IMG/VR virus record: IMGVR_UViG_3300043392_000054
Location: 62,001 to 126,000 of that record
Strand: one strand, 5' to 3'
Source of the DNA: a virus
DNA: 64,000 nt
This document shows positions 51,392 through 59,977 of this stretch, in pieces. How positions within the stretch are numbered: the first letter of the stretch is position 1; each line of letters begins with the position of its first letter. Both the position numbers and the translations under genes were made by a program. A model generated the notes under the pieces. The model had not been told where the DNA came from and searched no databases. It saw only the letters and a program-made list of their open reading frames with translations.

Positions 51392-51612
51392 TGCAAATGT
51401 TGGAGTGGGTAAGAAAAACCTTTCCAATGGACTTAGATACACCAAGAATGATTGAAGAAAAAATTGAATCATTATTAAAGGTGGAGAAAGAGCAGATAAT
51501 GAATGCTTGGGATAAAGGAGATTGCTGTATCGACTTACCTAATGGAGATTGGGAGCAAAAATATAAATCTGCAGAAGAATATTACAACAAAATTTACGGC
51601 AATGATAAATAA
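51373..51612 (+). CDS. Small unknown protein
   Basis: 79 aa, acidic and helical (MLEWVRKTFPMDLDTPRMIEEKIESLLK), ending in an EYYNKIYG stretch. It overlaps the next gene by 11 nt. No family recognised. Confidence 0.55.
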   Translation: MEKTAMMQMLEWVRKTFPMDLDTPRMIEEKIESLLKVEKEQIMNAWDKGDCCIDLPNGDWEQKYKSAEEYYNKIYGNDK

Positions 51613-52201
51613 TCTAGAGCTTATTAAGCCCCTTTTAAACTTCGATAATGAAGGTGACTTCTATATGCTGTATATCTTTAAGCGTAAGAAAGACCAACCC
51701 GAAGGAGAACGCGACAATCACCAGTCAGTAAGAACTATTAAGACTTACTGTATTGATAGCGTTGAATACTTAGAGAAGAGATATGATGAGATTCAGCAAC
51801 TCTGTGAAATGTTTAAGGCCAGAGCATACATCCATATTCAGAAACAGAATCACAAGGATGTCGCGATGAATATGATTACCGAGATTGTTAATCGTATTCA
51901 ATCAGGTCAAATTAATCAAAAACACGTATTTGATTCCGTAGTTGGTCAAATTAAAACTCAAGAGAAGAGATGGATTGCGGATATTGATACTAAAGAAAAT
52001 GGAATTGAAAATCTAATCAGTAATGAAATCTATCAATTAAGACCTGTTGGTCCAAAGGTAGAAGCTATTATTCCAACTAAGAGTGGTTTTCATCTAATCA
52101 CTAAAAGATTTGATGTACAGGAGTTTAAGAAGCAATACCCCGACATTGACATACAAAAGAAGAACCCAACGGTTTTGTATATTCCACAATCGTTGATGTA
52201 A
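51602..52201 (+). CDS. Unknown protein, possibly primase-like fold
   Basis: 199 aa from ATG 51602; the longer frame from 51503 lies inside the previous gene and is not preferred. Segments ARAYIHIQKQNHKDVAMNM and TKSGFHLITKRFDVQEFKKQYP resemble archaeo-eukaryotic primase-like folds, in which a strand with GxH/SGxH-type residues contacts the nucleotide. I cannot place it with confidence. It sits in a cluster of nucleic-acid genes. Confidence 0.6.
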   Translation: MINNLELIKPLLNFDNEGDFYMLYIFKRKKDQPEGERDNHQSVRTIKTYCIDSVEYLEKRYDEIQQLCEMFKARAYIHIQKQNHKDVAMNMITEIVNRIQSGQINQKHVFDSVVGQIKTQEKRWIADIDTKENGIENLISNEIYQLRPVGPKVEAIIPTKSGFHLITKRFDVQEFKKQYPDIDIQKKNPTVLYIPQSLM

Positions 52202-52209
52202 AAAAATAT

Positions 52210-52749
52210 ATGGAAACAAGTATAATTTTTATAGACATTGATGGACCTTTAGCCTGGGCGACTTGGAATGAAGGTCGAGTTACGTTGCGAGAGGATACTC
52301 AATTTGAATTTAGGATACCATACCCATGGGTTAAAGAGGATTGTAAAGCATTACAAGAAATATGTGATGAAACTGATGCATCTTTAGTAATTAGTTCAGA
52401 TTGGAAAAAACATTATAGCATCATTCAATTAAGACATATATTCCGACATTATGGCATTACAGCACCTATTATAGACATAACTACTCATCAAGTTCTATGG
52501 AAAAAACTAAGTAGATGTTCTATTGATTGGGAAAGAGCTGCTGAAATCAAGAAATGGGCAAAAGACAACAAAGTTTCTAATTGGATTGCAATCGATGACC
52601 TAAATTTAGCAAAAGAATTTAAATGGTTAGGGATTCCGCAATGGAGACATATTAGAGTTGACGGTGATTTTGGTCACGGTGGTAGATTAAGAGATAAAGT
52701 TGATGAATGTATTAAAAAACTAAACAAAAAACAAAATGAAAGTAATTAA
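52210..52749 (+). CDS. HAD-family phosphatase-like protein
   Basis: 179 aa. FIDIDGPLA (DxD), VISSDWKKH (motif II) and WIAIDDLNLA (motif IV) are intact. Third member of the HAD group in this window. Its stop overlaps the lipoprotein start by 14 nt. RNA or nucleotide phosphatase activity is inferred from context. Confidence 0.75.
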   Translation: METSIIFIDIDGPLAWATWNEGRVTLREDTQFEFRIPYPWVKEDCKALQEICDETDASLVISSDWKKHYSIIQLRHIFRHYGITAPIIDITTHQVLWKKLSRCSIDWERAAEIKKWAKDNKVSNWIAIDDLNLAKEFKWLGIPQWRHIRVDGDFGHGGRLRDKVDECIKKLNKKQNESN

Positions 52750-52999
52750 AATCTTTGCAATTCTTACTGTTGTATTGTTATCTTCATGTGGCGAGAGTAA
52801 ACCAAATGTTAAACGCGTGTATAAGTATAAAGTCGGAGATGTAGTTTCATTGAAACCAGATGGACAACGAGCTACAATAATGGCACGCTACAATGTTAGT
52901 GATTATTATGACTATGTTGTAAAATATTATGTCGCAGACGATGAAAGATACTCCGAAGATTTAATTAAAGAGTTTGAAATTTTTAATAAGGTACAATAA
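52736..52999 (+). CDS. Small lipoprotein
   Basis: 87 aa. Signal MKVIKIFAILTVVLLSSC ends in a good lipobox (LSSC). The mature part contains YKVGDVVSLKPDGQRATIM, a small beta-barrel-like (SH3/Tudor-like) stretch. Exported to the periplasm or outer membrane. Role unknown. Confidence 0.7.
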   Translation: MKVIKIFAILTVVLLSSCGESKPNVKRVYKYKVGDVVSLKPDGQRATIMARYNVSDYYDYVVKYYVADDERYSEDLIKEFEIFNKVQ

Positions 53000-53002
53000 G
53001 AT

Positions 53003-53887
53003 ATGAGTTTAATTCCTGATTTTGATGAAGGTAAATATGTTCCGTTTAATAGAACGGATGATATTCATTTTAAACAGGTCTTTGAAGGAATTCCCAAGTC
53101 CATCATGAAATTCAATAAGGATAAATTCTTGATGGATTTAATTGATGACGATGATAGTGACTTGGGTAAAATTGAAGGAGAGGCAAAAGCCCGTGGGGGT
53201 GGATATGCAAAAAATCTAAGGTACTCTATTTACAATCCGAAACAGGCTAAATTTATCATAGAATATTTCACAGAACCGGGTTATACAATATTAGACCCAT
53301 TTTCTGGCCGTGGAACCAGAATGATGACCTCTTTGTATTTAAGTAGAAATTACAGAGGATATGATACTTCATCTGAAACTATTAAACTAAATCAAGACTT
53401 ATTAGAAAAAAAGAAGGGACTTTTAAATTCTAATTTTAAATGTGACTTAATTCATGGAGATGGAACTAAACTTTTGTATGAAGAATTAAATTCAGTCGAT
53501 GCAGTTTTCAGTTGTCCTCCATATTATGAGATTGAGCAATATTCTGGAGAAGAAGGCGATATTAGTATGCTTAAACCAGATGCGTTTGACCAGCAAATAG
53601 AAAGTATGTTTGAAAATCTTTATACGGTTATTAAGACTTCAAACTATGCAGATAAAAAATATCATCCGGTTATATTTACAGTTGGTACAATTAGAAGAGG
53701 CAAAGAAGGCGTGGTAGATATGGATTTTAAATTTCAGCAAGCAGCATATAAAGCTGGCTTTGTTTTATATGATAAATTGTTTACTGAAAATAATACACCG
53801 GGTGCAGGTTTTACATTTAGAAGAAACTACCAATGCGGATTTTTAACTAAATCTCATGAAACTACTCTGGTTTTTATGAAATTTTAA
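53003..53887 (+). CDS. DNA methyltransferase-like protein
   Basis: 294 aa. ILDPFSGRGTRMMTSLYL (about 94-111) is SAM-binding motif I of amino-methyltransferases and VFSCPPYYEIEQYSGEEGD (about 167-185) is the catalytic motif IV in the (S)PPY form seen in N4-cytosine and some N6-adenine enzymes. No specificity domain is obvious. It could protect phage DNA from host restriction. Reading SCPPY instead of SPPY or DPPY is unusual. Confidence 0.75.
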   Translation: MSLIPDFDEGKYVPFNRTDDIHFKQVFEGIPKSIMKFNKDKFLMDLIDDDDSDLGKIEGEAKARGGGYAKNLRYSIYNPKQAKFIIEYFTEPGYTILDPFSGRGTRMMTSLYLSRNYRGYDTSSETIKLNQDLLEKKKGLLNSNFKCDLIHGDGTKLLYEELNSVDAVFSCPPYYEIEQYSGEEGDISMLKPDAFDQQIESMFENLYTVIKTSNYADKKYHPVIFTVGTIRRGKEGVVDMDFKFQQAAYKAGFVLYDKLFTENNTPGAGFTFRRNYQCGFLTKSHETTLVFMKF

Positions 53888-53923
53888 TTTATATTTAAGA
53901 ATAATTAGTTAAAAGTTTTTTTA

Positions 53924-53948
53924 TTCTCAAATCTTTTAGTTATATTTA
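53924..53948 (+). promoter_or_regulatory. Middle-type promoter
   Basis: TTCTC at 53924-53928 with TC at the conserved place, 12 nt, TATATTTA 53941-53948; next ATG 53983. Confidence 0.7.
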
Positions 53949-53982
53949 CAGTATAATAATAAGAAACAATAATAACAAGAAA

Positions 53983-54249
53983 ATGATAAAAGGAGATAAT
54001 ATGTCAAACGCCCAATCTTGGGAACTTGAGATTGTGTGTAAAAATAAAAAATACCTTGATGCAGTTGTATCGGCAGTATTGAAGCGCGGTCTGATTAGTT
54101 TTGAAGTTGAAATTGTTGAGTTTTTTACTAATCATGATGGGTCAATTGATGGCAGGTATCTTGTTTTGATGTGGAGTAGTTGGTTTAATAATTTATCACC
54201 ATTAGCCGCTGATTTACAAAAAATAGAAGAAGAATTAGATGATTTTTAA
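53983..54249 (+). CDS. Unknown small protein
   Basis: 88 aa; ATG 54001 (MSNAQSW) is an alternative start preceded by AAAAGGAG, one of the few purine-rich Shine-Dalgarno-like runs here. Alpha/beta composition (KYLDAVVSAVLKRG; FEVEIVEFF). No family recognised. Confidence 0.6.
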   Translation: MIKGDNMSNAQSWELEIVCKNKKYLDAVVSAVLKRGLISFEVEIVEFFTNHDGSIDGRYLVLMWSSWFNNLSPLAADLQKIEEELDDF

Positions 54250-54269
54250 AATATCTAAACAACAAAAAA

Positions 54270-54521
54270 ATGACTAAAAATGAAAAAAGAGCTGCACTAC
54301 GTGTGTTTGCCGGATTACTATCAATAAGTGTGTTCGTAGTTGGATTGGTTTGGTTTCCGTATTTAACGATGGGACTAGTCTTAATTTTAAGTTTACTATT
54401 TATGATTCTTAAAGTTTATGTAGACATTGTAAATTCTTTAGATGCAGAAGATGCAGAAGATGCAAAAAAAGAATGGCAGGATCGTAAGCTCCGAGAAATA
54501 AAAAATGACATGTTATCATAA
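54270..54521 (+). CDS. Two-helix membrane protein
   Basis: 83 aa. Two hydrophobic segments (about 11-29 and 32-52) and a charged tail with a repeated DAEDAEDA unit encoded by a 9-bp repeat at 54440-54465. Inner membrane. Function unknown. Confidence 0.62.
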   Translation: MTKNEKRAALRVFAGLLSISVFVVGLVWFPYLTMGLVLILSLLFMILKVYVDIVNSLDAEDAEDAKKEWQDRKLREIKNDMLS

Positions 54522-54532
54522 CAACAAGACAA

Positions 54533-54772
54533 ATGACATACGAAGAAGCGGAAGAAATATCATTACGAGTAAAGTGGAAAACAGCCACATGTGGAGAAGG
54601 TGAACAATGTTGGTGCAGAAAGATTGTACCAGAAGTACCTATACTCTTTAAAAAAACAGAAACATCTGATGAAGATGAGTTTATAATAGTAGGTCCAGCC
54701 GAAATGCCTAAAGAATTAGCTGAACACTTTGTTAGATTACATAATAATTGGATAGATGGTGATGGCAATTAA
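54533..54772 (+). CDS. Small unknown protein with Cys pair
   Basis: 79 aa. TATCGEGEQCWCRKIVPEV contains three Cys and could bind a metal. The C-terminus is helical (EMPKELAEHFVRLHNNWI). Function unknown. Confidence 0.58.
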   Translation: MTYEEAEEISLRVKWKTATCGEGEQCWCRKIVPEVPILFKKTETSDEDEFIIVGPAEMPKELAEHFVRLHNNWIDGDGN

Positions 54773-54786
54773 ACAGCAATAAGACA

Positions 54787-55101
54787 ATGACAAAGATTAA
54801 AACGTGGAAATCAATATTCTTCCATCAGATGGATGAATACCCAACTTGGAAGAACATTAAAGACATTCAATTTGAGGATGATGATAGAATCAGAGTCTCA
54901 TACGAAGAACCATATCATTACGAAAATGAGTCATCCAATGGTGGGTGGGTTATTGAAGTGGAAAGAGAAATGGAGGAAACTGATGAGGAGTATGAAAAGA
55001 GAATGAAAAGAATAAAGTCGGATGAGGAATGGCAAAAGAAACGAAATTATGAAACCTATCTTAAGTTGAAAAAACAATTTGAAAATGATTTAACAGATTA
55101 A
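54787..55101 (+). CDS. Small charged protein
   Basis: 104 aa, strongly acidic centre then Lys/Glu helices (EMEETDEEYEKRMKRIKSDEEW). It lies 17 nt before the RNA ligase gene, on the same transcript. Function unknown. Confidence 0.58.
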   Translation: MTKIKTWKSIFFHQMDEYPTWKNIKDIQFEDDDRIRVSYEEPYHYENESSNGGWVIEVEREMEETDEEYEKRMKRIKSDEEWQKKRNYETYLKLKKQFENDLTD

Positions 55102-55118
55102 CGGTAAACAATAAGACA

Positions 55119-56204
55119 ATGGAAAGAAAATTAGCAAGCATTCAAAAAGTAGCCAGTATTAGACCGATTGAAGGAGCTGATGCCATCGAGGTGGCTCGTA
55201 TCAATAACTGGGATGTTGTAGTTAAAAAAGGAGAGTACAAACCCGGCTATCTATGTGTTTACTGTGAGATTGACTCCTTCTTACCAATCAAAGAGGAGTT
55301 TGAATTCTTACGTAAAAGTTCTTATAAGAAGATGGCAGACCGTGAAGGTTTCCGTTTAAGAACTATTAAATTAAGAGGTCAAATAAGTCAAGGTCTTTTA
55401 TTACCTCTTTCAGTTTTAGAAGGAGAAGATGAGATGAAAATTGGCACATGTACACAGGAGCATGGTATATTGCAACTAGGACCCTATGATGACGCTTTAG
55501 TTATTGAAGAAGGTGTAGATGTGACAGATTTATTAGATATTGTTAAGTATGAAGCTCCAATCCCGGCCGAGTTAAGTGGTAAAGTTAAGGGTAATTTTCC
55601 ATCCTTTTTGAGAAAAACCGATGAGGAGCGGGTCCAAAACTTAAGTAAAGAATATCAAAAATGGGTTGCAGAAGAATTAAATTTTTATGTGACTGAGAAG
55701 TTAGATGGCAGTTCAGCTACTTTTTATTTAAATGATGGTCAGTTTGGAGTTTGCTCTAGAAACTTAGACCTATTAGAGACTGAAGACAACACATTTTGGA
55801 GAGTGGCCAGAGAAATGAAAATTGAGGAGAAGTTAAGAGCCAATGATAACCATAATATGGCTATACAAGGAGAGCTGATTGGTGAAGGTATCCAAGGCAA
55901 TCCTTATAAAATCAAAGGGCAGACAGTTAAGTTCTTTAATGCCTTTGATATTGATAGACAGGAGTATTATGGCTTACCGATATTCCTGGCTCTTTTCAGA
56001 CACCAGTTTCAATTAGACACAGTACCAATCTTGACTAATTTAACAATGAAGTTACCAGAAACTATCGACGAATGCTTAGCCTACGCTGATGCTAAGTCAG
56101 TATTGAATCCCGAGTTTGACCGAGAAGGAGTTGTGTTTAGAACAATGAATCGTAAGATTAGCTTTAAGGCTATCTCAAATAAATTTTTAATGAACGAAAA
56201 ATAA
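55119..56204 (+). CDS. RNA ligase, DraRnl/Rnl5-like
   Basis: 361 aa. The N-terminal OB-like module (ASIQKVASIRPIEGADAIEVARINNWDVVVKKGEYKPGYLCVY) is the mark of the Deinococcus DRB0094-type ligases. The adenylyltransferase domain has motif I EKLDGSS (Lys194), GVCSRN, motif IV GELIGEG and motif V EGVVFRT...SFKAISNKFL. This family seals nicks with a 3'-OH RNA end. All catalytic residues are present. It is one of two ligase families in the window. Its stop overlaps the next ATG. Confidence 0.9.
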   Translation: MERKLASIQKVASIRPIEGADAIEVARINNWDVVVKKGEYKPGYLCVYCEIDSFLPIKEEFEFLRKSSYKKMADREGFRLRTIKLRGQISQGLLLPLSVLEGEDEMKIGTCTQEHGILQLGPYDDALVIEEGVDVTDLLDIVKYEAPIPAELSGKVKGNFPSFLRKTDEERVQNLSKEYQKWVAEELNFYVTEKLDGSSATFYLNDGQFGVCSRNLDLLETEDNTFWRVAREMKIEEKLRANDNHNMAIQGELIGEGIQGNPYKIKGQTVKFFNAFDIDRQEYYGLPIFLALFRHQFQLDTVPILTNLTMKLPETIDECLAYADAKSVLNPEFDREGVVFRTMNRKISFKAISNKFLMNEK

Positions 56205-56473
56205 TGAATCTACTATCCCGATTTAAGAGCTCAGAGAATCCTCGCTACAAAATAGTTGAGTGTAAGAAAATAAATCATTTTGGTGAAGTCACTGACCGTA
56301 AATACCTTGTCTTGGAGAGAAAATGGCGTATTATTTATGTTTATTTTCAAATGACAGATAGCTATCATTACCCTGCACTTTTTGACACTTTAAAGCAAGC
56401 AGAAGAATACTTAGCAAAAGTATTGACGCCTGAGCCAAATATAGTTGCAACTGTAATTAAAGAAATTTTATAG
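56204..56473 (+). CDS. Small unknown protein after RNA ligase
   Basis: 89 aa, basic, with several Tyr residues (KYLVLERKWRIIYVYFQMTDSYHYPALF). One-base overlap with the ligase stop implies co-translation. No family recognised. Confidence 0.58.
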   Translation: MNLLSRFKSSENPRYKIVECKKINHFGEVTDRKYLVLERKWRIIYVYFQMTDSYHYPALFDTLKQAEEYLAKVLTPEPNIVATVIKEIL

Positions 56474-56476
56474 AAA

Positions 56477-57193
56477 ATGAAACTAGGAGAATTTATCAAG
56501 AGCTTTAGCCATAACAATATGATTAGGTTACACTATGAAATGGAAAGTGGAACTAAATGCGTATTAGGAGATTGGGATAATGTGTCAATGGACCATGAGA
56601 TTCTAAAAGGCAAAGGTAAGAATCGACATTATATTAATAACGAGGTCTTAGGATTAGTCGGTATTAATTTCCAAGGTTCATCTACTCATTATCCTGAAGC
56701 AATTAATATTGTTATTGAATATTTAGAAAATCAACCAATCGTCGATGAGGTAGTTGATGGACTTGATATAATGTTTAATGAGATTGAAATTTCGACAAAC
56801 AAACAATTAGAACAGTTAAAGGCTCATCTTGAAAGTCCAGAGGGCAAGGCTTCACTTAGCAAATGGGCTAAGAAGTATGCAAATGAGATGGAAGTTAAAG
56901 ATAGATGGGTTGAAAAGATTAAAAAGTATTATGGTGACAATATTGACCTTTTAATCGAAAAGTTAATGGACAAATATTATTCTAAAGAGTATACTGATAG
57001 AGAACATAAAATGAATGTAGAACCAAGAGAACCTCTCTTATGGCTACTTCGAGATTATGCTGCAACGTATGGTGAAGAGTGCGAGGATGAAAAGTACTTT
57101 AATGATTTTACAGCAGAAGCTTATTATATAGGTTCCTACGTTATTCAGCTCATGATAGGTCAAGGCTCATGCATTAGAATTGATGAAAAATAA
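56477..57193 (+). CDS. Unknown helical protein
   Basis: 238 aa. The first 90 residues are alpha/beta, and the rest is helical (TNKQLEQLKAHLESPEG; WVEKIKKYYGDNIDLLIEKLMDKYY). I recall similar uncharacterised proteins in T4-like and other large phages. Function unknown. Ends the RNA ligase transcript. Confidence 0.62.
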   Translation: MKLGEFIKSFSHNNMIRLHYEMESGTKCVLGDWDNVSMDHEILKGKGKNRHYINNEVLGLVGINFQGSSTHYPEAINIVIEYLENQPIVDEVVDGLDIMFNEIEISTNKQLEQLKAHLESPEGKASLSKWAKKYANEMEVKDRWVEKIKKYYGDNIDLLIEKLMDKYYSKEYTDREHKMNVEPREPLLWLLRDYAATYGEECEDEKYFNDFTAEAYYIGSYVIQLMIGQGSCIRIDEK

Positions 57194-57211
57194 TTAGCCC
57201 TAAATTTTTTT

Positions 57212-57236
57212 ATGTCGTACTTTTTTTGTAGATTTG
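57212..57236 (+). promoter_or_regulatory. Middle-type promoter
   Basis: ATGTC 57212-57216, 12 nt, TAGATTTG 57229-57236; next ATG 57261. Confidence 0.75.
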
Positions 57237-57260
57237 TATTATAATTAAAACAAACACATT

Positions 57261-57443
57261 ATGAGCATTTTTTCAAAAAGAATAGAAGATTTAAAATCAC
57301 GAGGATTTAGAGAAACTAAAGTAGGAATGACAAATGATAAATACGCTTTCCTATGGTATCAAATAGATACAGATGAAATATCTGATAGCGAATGGGAGGA
57401 TTACCTCTTGAAATTAACTAACACTCAAACAAAATCAATATGA
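57261..57443 (+). CDS. Small unknown protein
   Basis: 60 aa (MSIFSKRIEDLKSRGFRETKVG..., acidic end DEISDSEWEDYLLKL). It overlaps the lipoprotein start by 4 nt. Function unknown. Confidence 0.58.
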   Translation: MSIFSKRIEDLKSRGFRETKVGMTNDKYAFLWYQIDTDEISDSEWEDYLLKLTNTQTKSI

Positions 57444-57721
57444 AAAAATTATTAGCAGTATGGATTGTAGCATTAACAATCATGACGCTTATTTATGGTT
57501 GCACTGAAAATCAGAGCGCTAGAAATTATGGTGGAACAGAAACAGTTCAGCTAGAAAAAGGAGTTCGCGTAGTAAACGTTACTTGGAAAGGCGATGAGCA
57601 GCTTGGTTCTTTATGGATTCTCACTAAAAAGGACACTACTACTAAGCCTACTACATATTCATTCAAAGAGAAATCAAATTTTGGTGTAATGGAAGGCACC
57701 GTAATTATTATAGAAAAATAA
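57440..57721 (+). CDS. Small lipoprotein
   Basis: 93 aa. Signal MKKLLAVWIVALTIMTLIYGC with a lipobox (IYGC), then a beta-rich mature part (VVNVTWKGDEQLGSLWILTKK). It resembles the lipoprotein at 52736 in size. Exported; role unknown. Confidence 0.7.
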   Translation: MKKLLAVWIVALTIMTLIYGCTENQSARNYGGTETVQLEKGVRVVNVTWKGDEQLGSLWILTKKDTTTKPTTYSFKEKSNFGVMEGTVIIIEK

Positions 57722-57745
57722 TTTTAAAATTTATTAAAAATAATT

Positions 57746-57776
57746 AGCCCGATATTTTTTAATGTCGGGTTTTTTG
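57746..57776 (+). terminator. Terminator merged with the next promoter
   Basis: CCCGA (57748-57752) pairs with TCGGG (57765-57769), extended by A-T and G-T pairs, followed by TTTTTT. The TGTC box of the next promoter lies in loop and 3' arm. Confidence 0.82.
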
Positions 57777-57786
57777 TTTATATTTG
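57762..57786 (+). promoter_or_regulatory. Middle-type promoter embedded in terminator
   Basis: ATGTC 57762-57766, 12 nt, TATATTTG 57779-57786; next ATG 57815. Confidence 0.75.
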
Positions 57787-57814
57787 TATTGTAATTAAAA
57801 CAAATAAACAAATC

Positions 57815-58726
57815 ATGGAAAATTCAATCAAAGTAGGTTACGATTCCCAAACTGGTTTTTATACATTTAAAAACACGTATAATGCAACAGCAGAAATGAA
57901 CGGCAAGTCTCTTACAGACCCATTGAAAGGTTTTAGAAGTGGAGAACTTGTAGTAACTTCTGAGAAACCAGAAACTATTACATATAAAACGTCTGGCCGT
58001 AAATTAATCGGTTATGACAATATTGAAGATTTAACTACTATTTCCGTAGAGAAATATAAAGAACTTGAAGCTAAAATTAAATTAACTAGAGAATGGGATG
58101 AAGATTCTGAAGAATTTACATACTCTAATTTAGAAGATGAGGTTTTTGCTTTAAGATTTGCAAGAACTTACAAACCTATTTATGAAAATGTTGAAGAAGT
58201 TCATAATTTAGAAATTGAGTTTATTGAATATCCTGTAAGTGCTTACAAATGTATTATTCCATTGTATTCTCTAGATGCAAATAATGTATTTGAAACAAAA
58301 TGTAAATATGTGCCTAATAATATTGAAATGTTTTTTGATATTTGTGCCTCATTTGGTATTGATAAAGGCAGAATTGATTTACCTAATCATTCTGGTTTAA
58401 GATTTGTTAAAATCGACGATAAATTTGTAGCAGGTATGGAAGATCATGAAAGGACTTTTGCACCAACAATTATTGATACTTATGAAGGATGTATTACTAG
58501 AATGGAATCTACTCGTAAAAAATTAGAAGATATAGTTAGTTTTCATGTTGCTAAACAATCTCAAAAGATTGTAGACACATCGACTATTGGGTATCTTTTA
58601 ACTCAATTAAAATCTGTGCAAAACTCAATTTCTAGTTTAGAAGTTAAACAAAAAGAATATAATTCACAGAGAGCCATTTTAAATAGAGTTGGAGAATTAA
58701 TTAATACTTATAAAGAACAAGCATAA
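57815..58726 (+). CDS. Unknown protein with helical C-terminus
   Basis: 303 aa. The N-terminal part is beta-rich (VGYDSQTGFYTFKNTYNATAEM), the middle alpha/beta and the last 80 residues form long helices (TRKKLEDIVSFHVAKQS; TQLKSVQNSISSLEVKQKEY). It is alone on its transcript. No family recognised. Confidence 0.65.
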   Translation: MENSIKVGYDSQTGFYTFKNTYNATAEMNGKSLTDPLKGFRSGELVVTSEKPETITYKTSGRKLIGYDNIEDLTTISVEKYKELEAKIKLTREWDEDSEEFTYSNLEDEVFALRFARTYKPIYENVEEVHNLEIEFIEYPVSAYKCIIPLYSLDANNVFETKCKYVPNNIEMFFDICASFGIDKGRIDLPNHSGLRFVKIDDKFVAGMEDHERTFAPTIIDTYEGCITRMESTRKKLEDIVSFHVAKQSQKIVDTSTIGYLLTQLKSVQNSISSLEVKQKEYNSQRAILNRVGELINTYKEQA

Positions 58727-58791
58727 TTTTAAAACTGTGTCAGAATCTGCAATTAAAAAAAATAGAAAAATAAAACATCGATTATTTTTTA

Positions 58792-58816
58792 TTGTCAGAT
58801 AAATGTGTTATATTTA
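58792..58816 (+). promoter_or_regulatory. Middle-type promoter
   Basis: TTGTC 58792-58796, 12 nt, TATATTTA 58809-58816; next ATG 58842. Confidence 0.75.
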
Positions 58817-58841
58817 CATATCTAATTAAAACAACCAAGTT

Positions 58842-59498
58842 ATGAAAATTGTAGTAAATCCAGGTCAACGAGTATTCTTTACTTCAGATACCCATTATAA
58901 TCACAGTAATATTTGCAGAGGTGTTTCTAACTGGGAGGGAAATAGAGAAAACCGAACTCGTGATTATGATACGTTGAATCAAATGAATATTGACCTTATT
59001 GATAATATCAATATGCTAGTAATGGAGGATGATATTTTGATTCACTTAGGAGATTGGTCTTTTGGAGGTTTTGAATCAATTACTGAATTTAGAAATCAAT
59101 TGAATTGTAAAAATATTCACCTTTTTTTGGGCAATCATGACCATCATATTTTAAATAATAAAGATAATGTACGCGACTTATTCTCTTCGGTTAATGAGCA
59201 ACGAATGGTAACTATTGTGATGCCTCCATCAATAAAGAACGGTCCATCTGAGAAACATAGATTTGTTTTAAGTCATTATCCAATTGCTTCTTGGCAAAAT
59301 ATGGGAGAGGGCGTAATGCACTTGCATGGTCATATTCACACTCCGCATGAATTTAAAATTGGACCAGGTAGAATGATGGATGTTGGAATTGATGGAAATC
59401 CAGATTTTCAACCATACACAATTCAACAAGTTTTGAAACTAATTGCTAATAGACCTATAAAATCTTTATTACAACATCAGCTTGACCATCATGAATAA
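58842..59498 (+). CDS. Calcineurin-like metallophosphoesterase
   Basis: 218 aa with intact motifs: FTSDTHYNH (Asp16, His18), HLGDWSFGG, LGNHDHH, LSHYPI and LHGHIH. It is of the same subfamily as the degenerate 35598 protein, which keeps the layout but not the ligands. Likely acts on a phosphoester in nucleotides or nucleic acid. It overlaps the next gene by 8 nt. Confidence 0.9.
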   Translation: MKIVVNPGQRVFFTSDTHYNHSNICRGVSNWEGNRENRTRDYDTLNQMNIDLIDNINMLVMEDDILIHLGDWSFGGFESITEFRNQLNCKNIHLFLGNHDHHILNNKDNVRDLFSSVNEQRMVTIVMPPSIKNGPSEKHRFVLSHYPIASWQNMGEGVMHLHGHIHTPHEFKIGPGRMMDVGIDGNPDFQPYTIQQVLKLIANRPIKSLLQHQLDHHE

Positions 59499-59973
59499 AG
59501 AATCTAAGCGAACTGTTTCAAAACAAAAACAGGTCAAAGAAAAAACTTCTGAAGTGTTAAAACAATTTAATGAGCATCTTAACGATGAAGAATTAAAAAG
59601 AAATTATGATGGTTTTATAAAAACAAAAAGTATTATTGAAGTAAGAGTTGAAAGGTATATTACACAAATAAATTCTTTACAAGATAATATTAATAAGCAT
59701 AGAAACTGTATCATAGATACTCTTAAATTGGGTTATACAGATATTTCGTATCTTATTGGAGGTTTATCTCAATTGGAATCTGATTTAGAAAGAGTAAATG
59801 AGGACTTGTTTAAATCAAAGACAGAATTAGATAAAATTAATAGCAATATAGAACGTTATGAAGAATTATCTGAAAGAACTAAATTAACTTATTTTAAATT
59901 ATTATCTAATTCAGGCGATATTAAAGGAACTTGGTTAGAATTTAAAGAACAATACAAAGATAAAATATTTTAA
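59491..59973 (+). CDS. Coiled-coil protein
   Basis: 160 aa from ATG 59491 (ATG 59482 lies deeper inside the preceding gene). Nearly all helical, with heptad-type repeats (ITQINSLQDNINKHRN; GLSQLESDLERVNEDLFKSKTELDKINSNIERYEEL). It lies between a phosphoesterase and a nucleic-acid kinase-like gene. Function unknown. Confidence 0.62.
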   Translation: MNKESKRTVSKQKQVKEKTSEVLKQFNEHLNDEELKRNYDGFIKTKSIIEVRVERYITQINSLQDNINKHRNCIIDTLKLGYTDISYLIGGLSQLESDLERVNEDLFKSKTELDKINSNIERYEELSERTKLTYFKLLSNSGDIKGTWLEFKEQYKDKIF

Positions 59974-59977
59974 AATA

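Noticed and set aside
51503-51601. Longer start for the 51602 gene
   Set aside because: It would overlap most of the preceding gene; the ATG at 51602 gives a normal short overlap.
54440-54465. Short tandem repeat GATGCAGAA
   Set aside because: Only a few copies inside a coding region giving DAEDAEDA; no sign of a repeat array or CRISPR. No CRISPR array was seen anywhere in the window.
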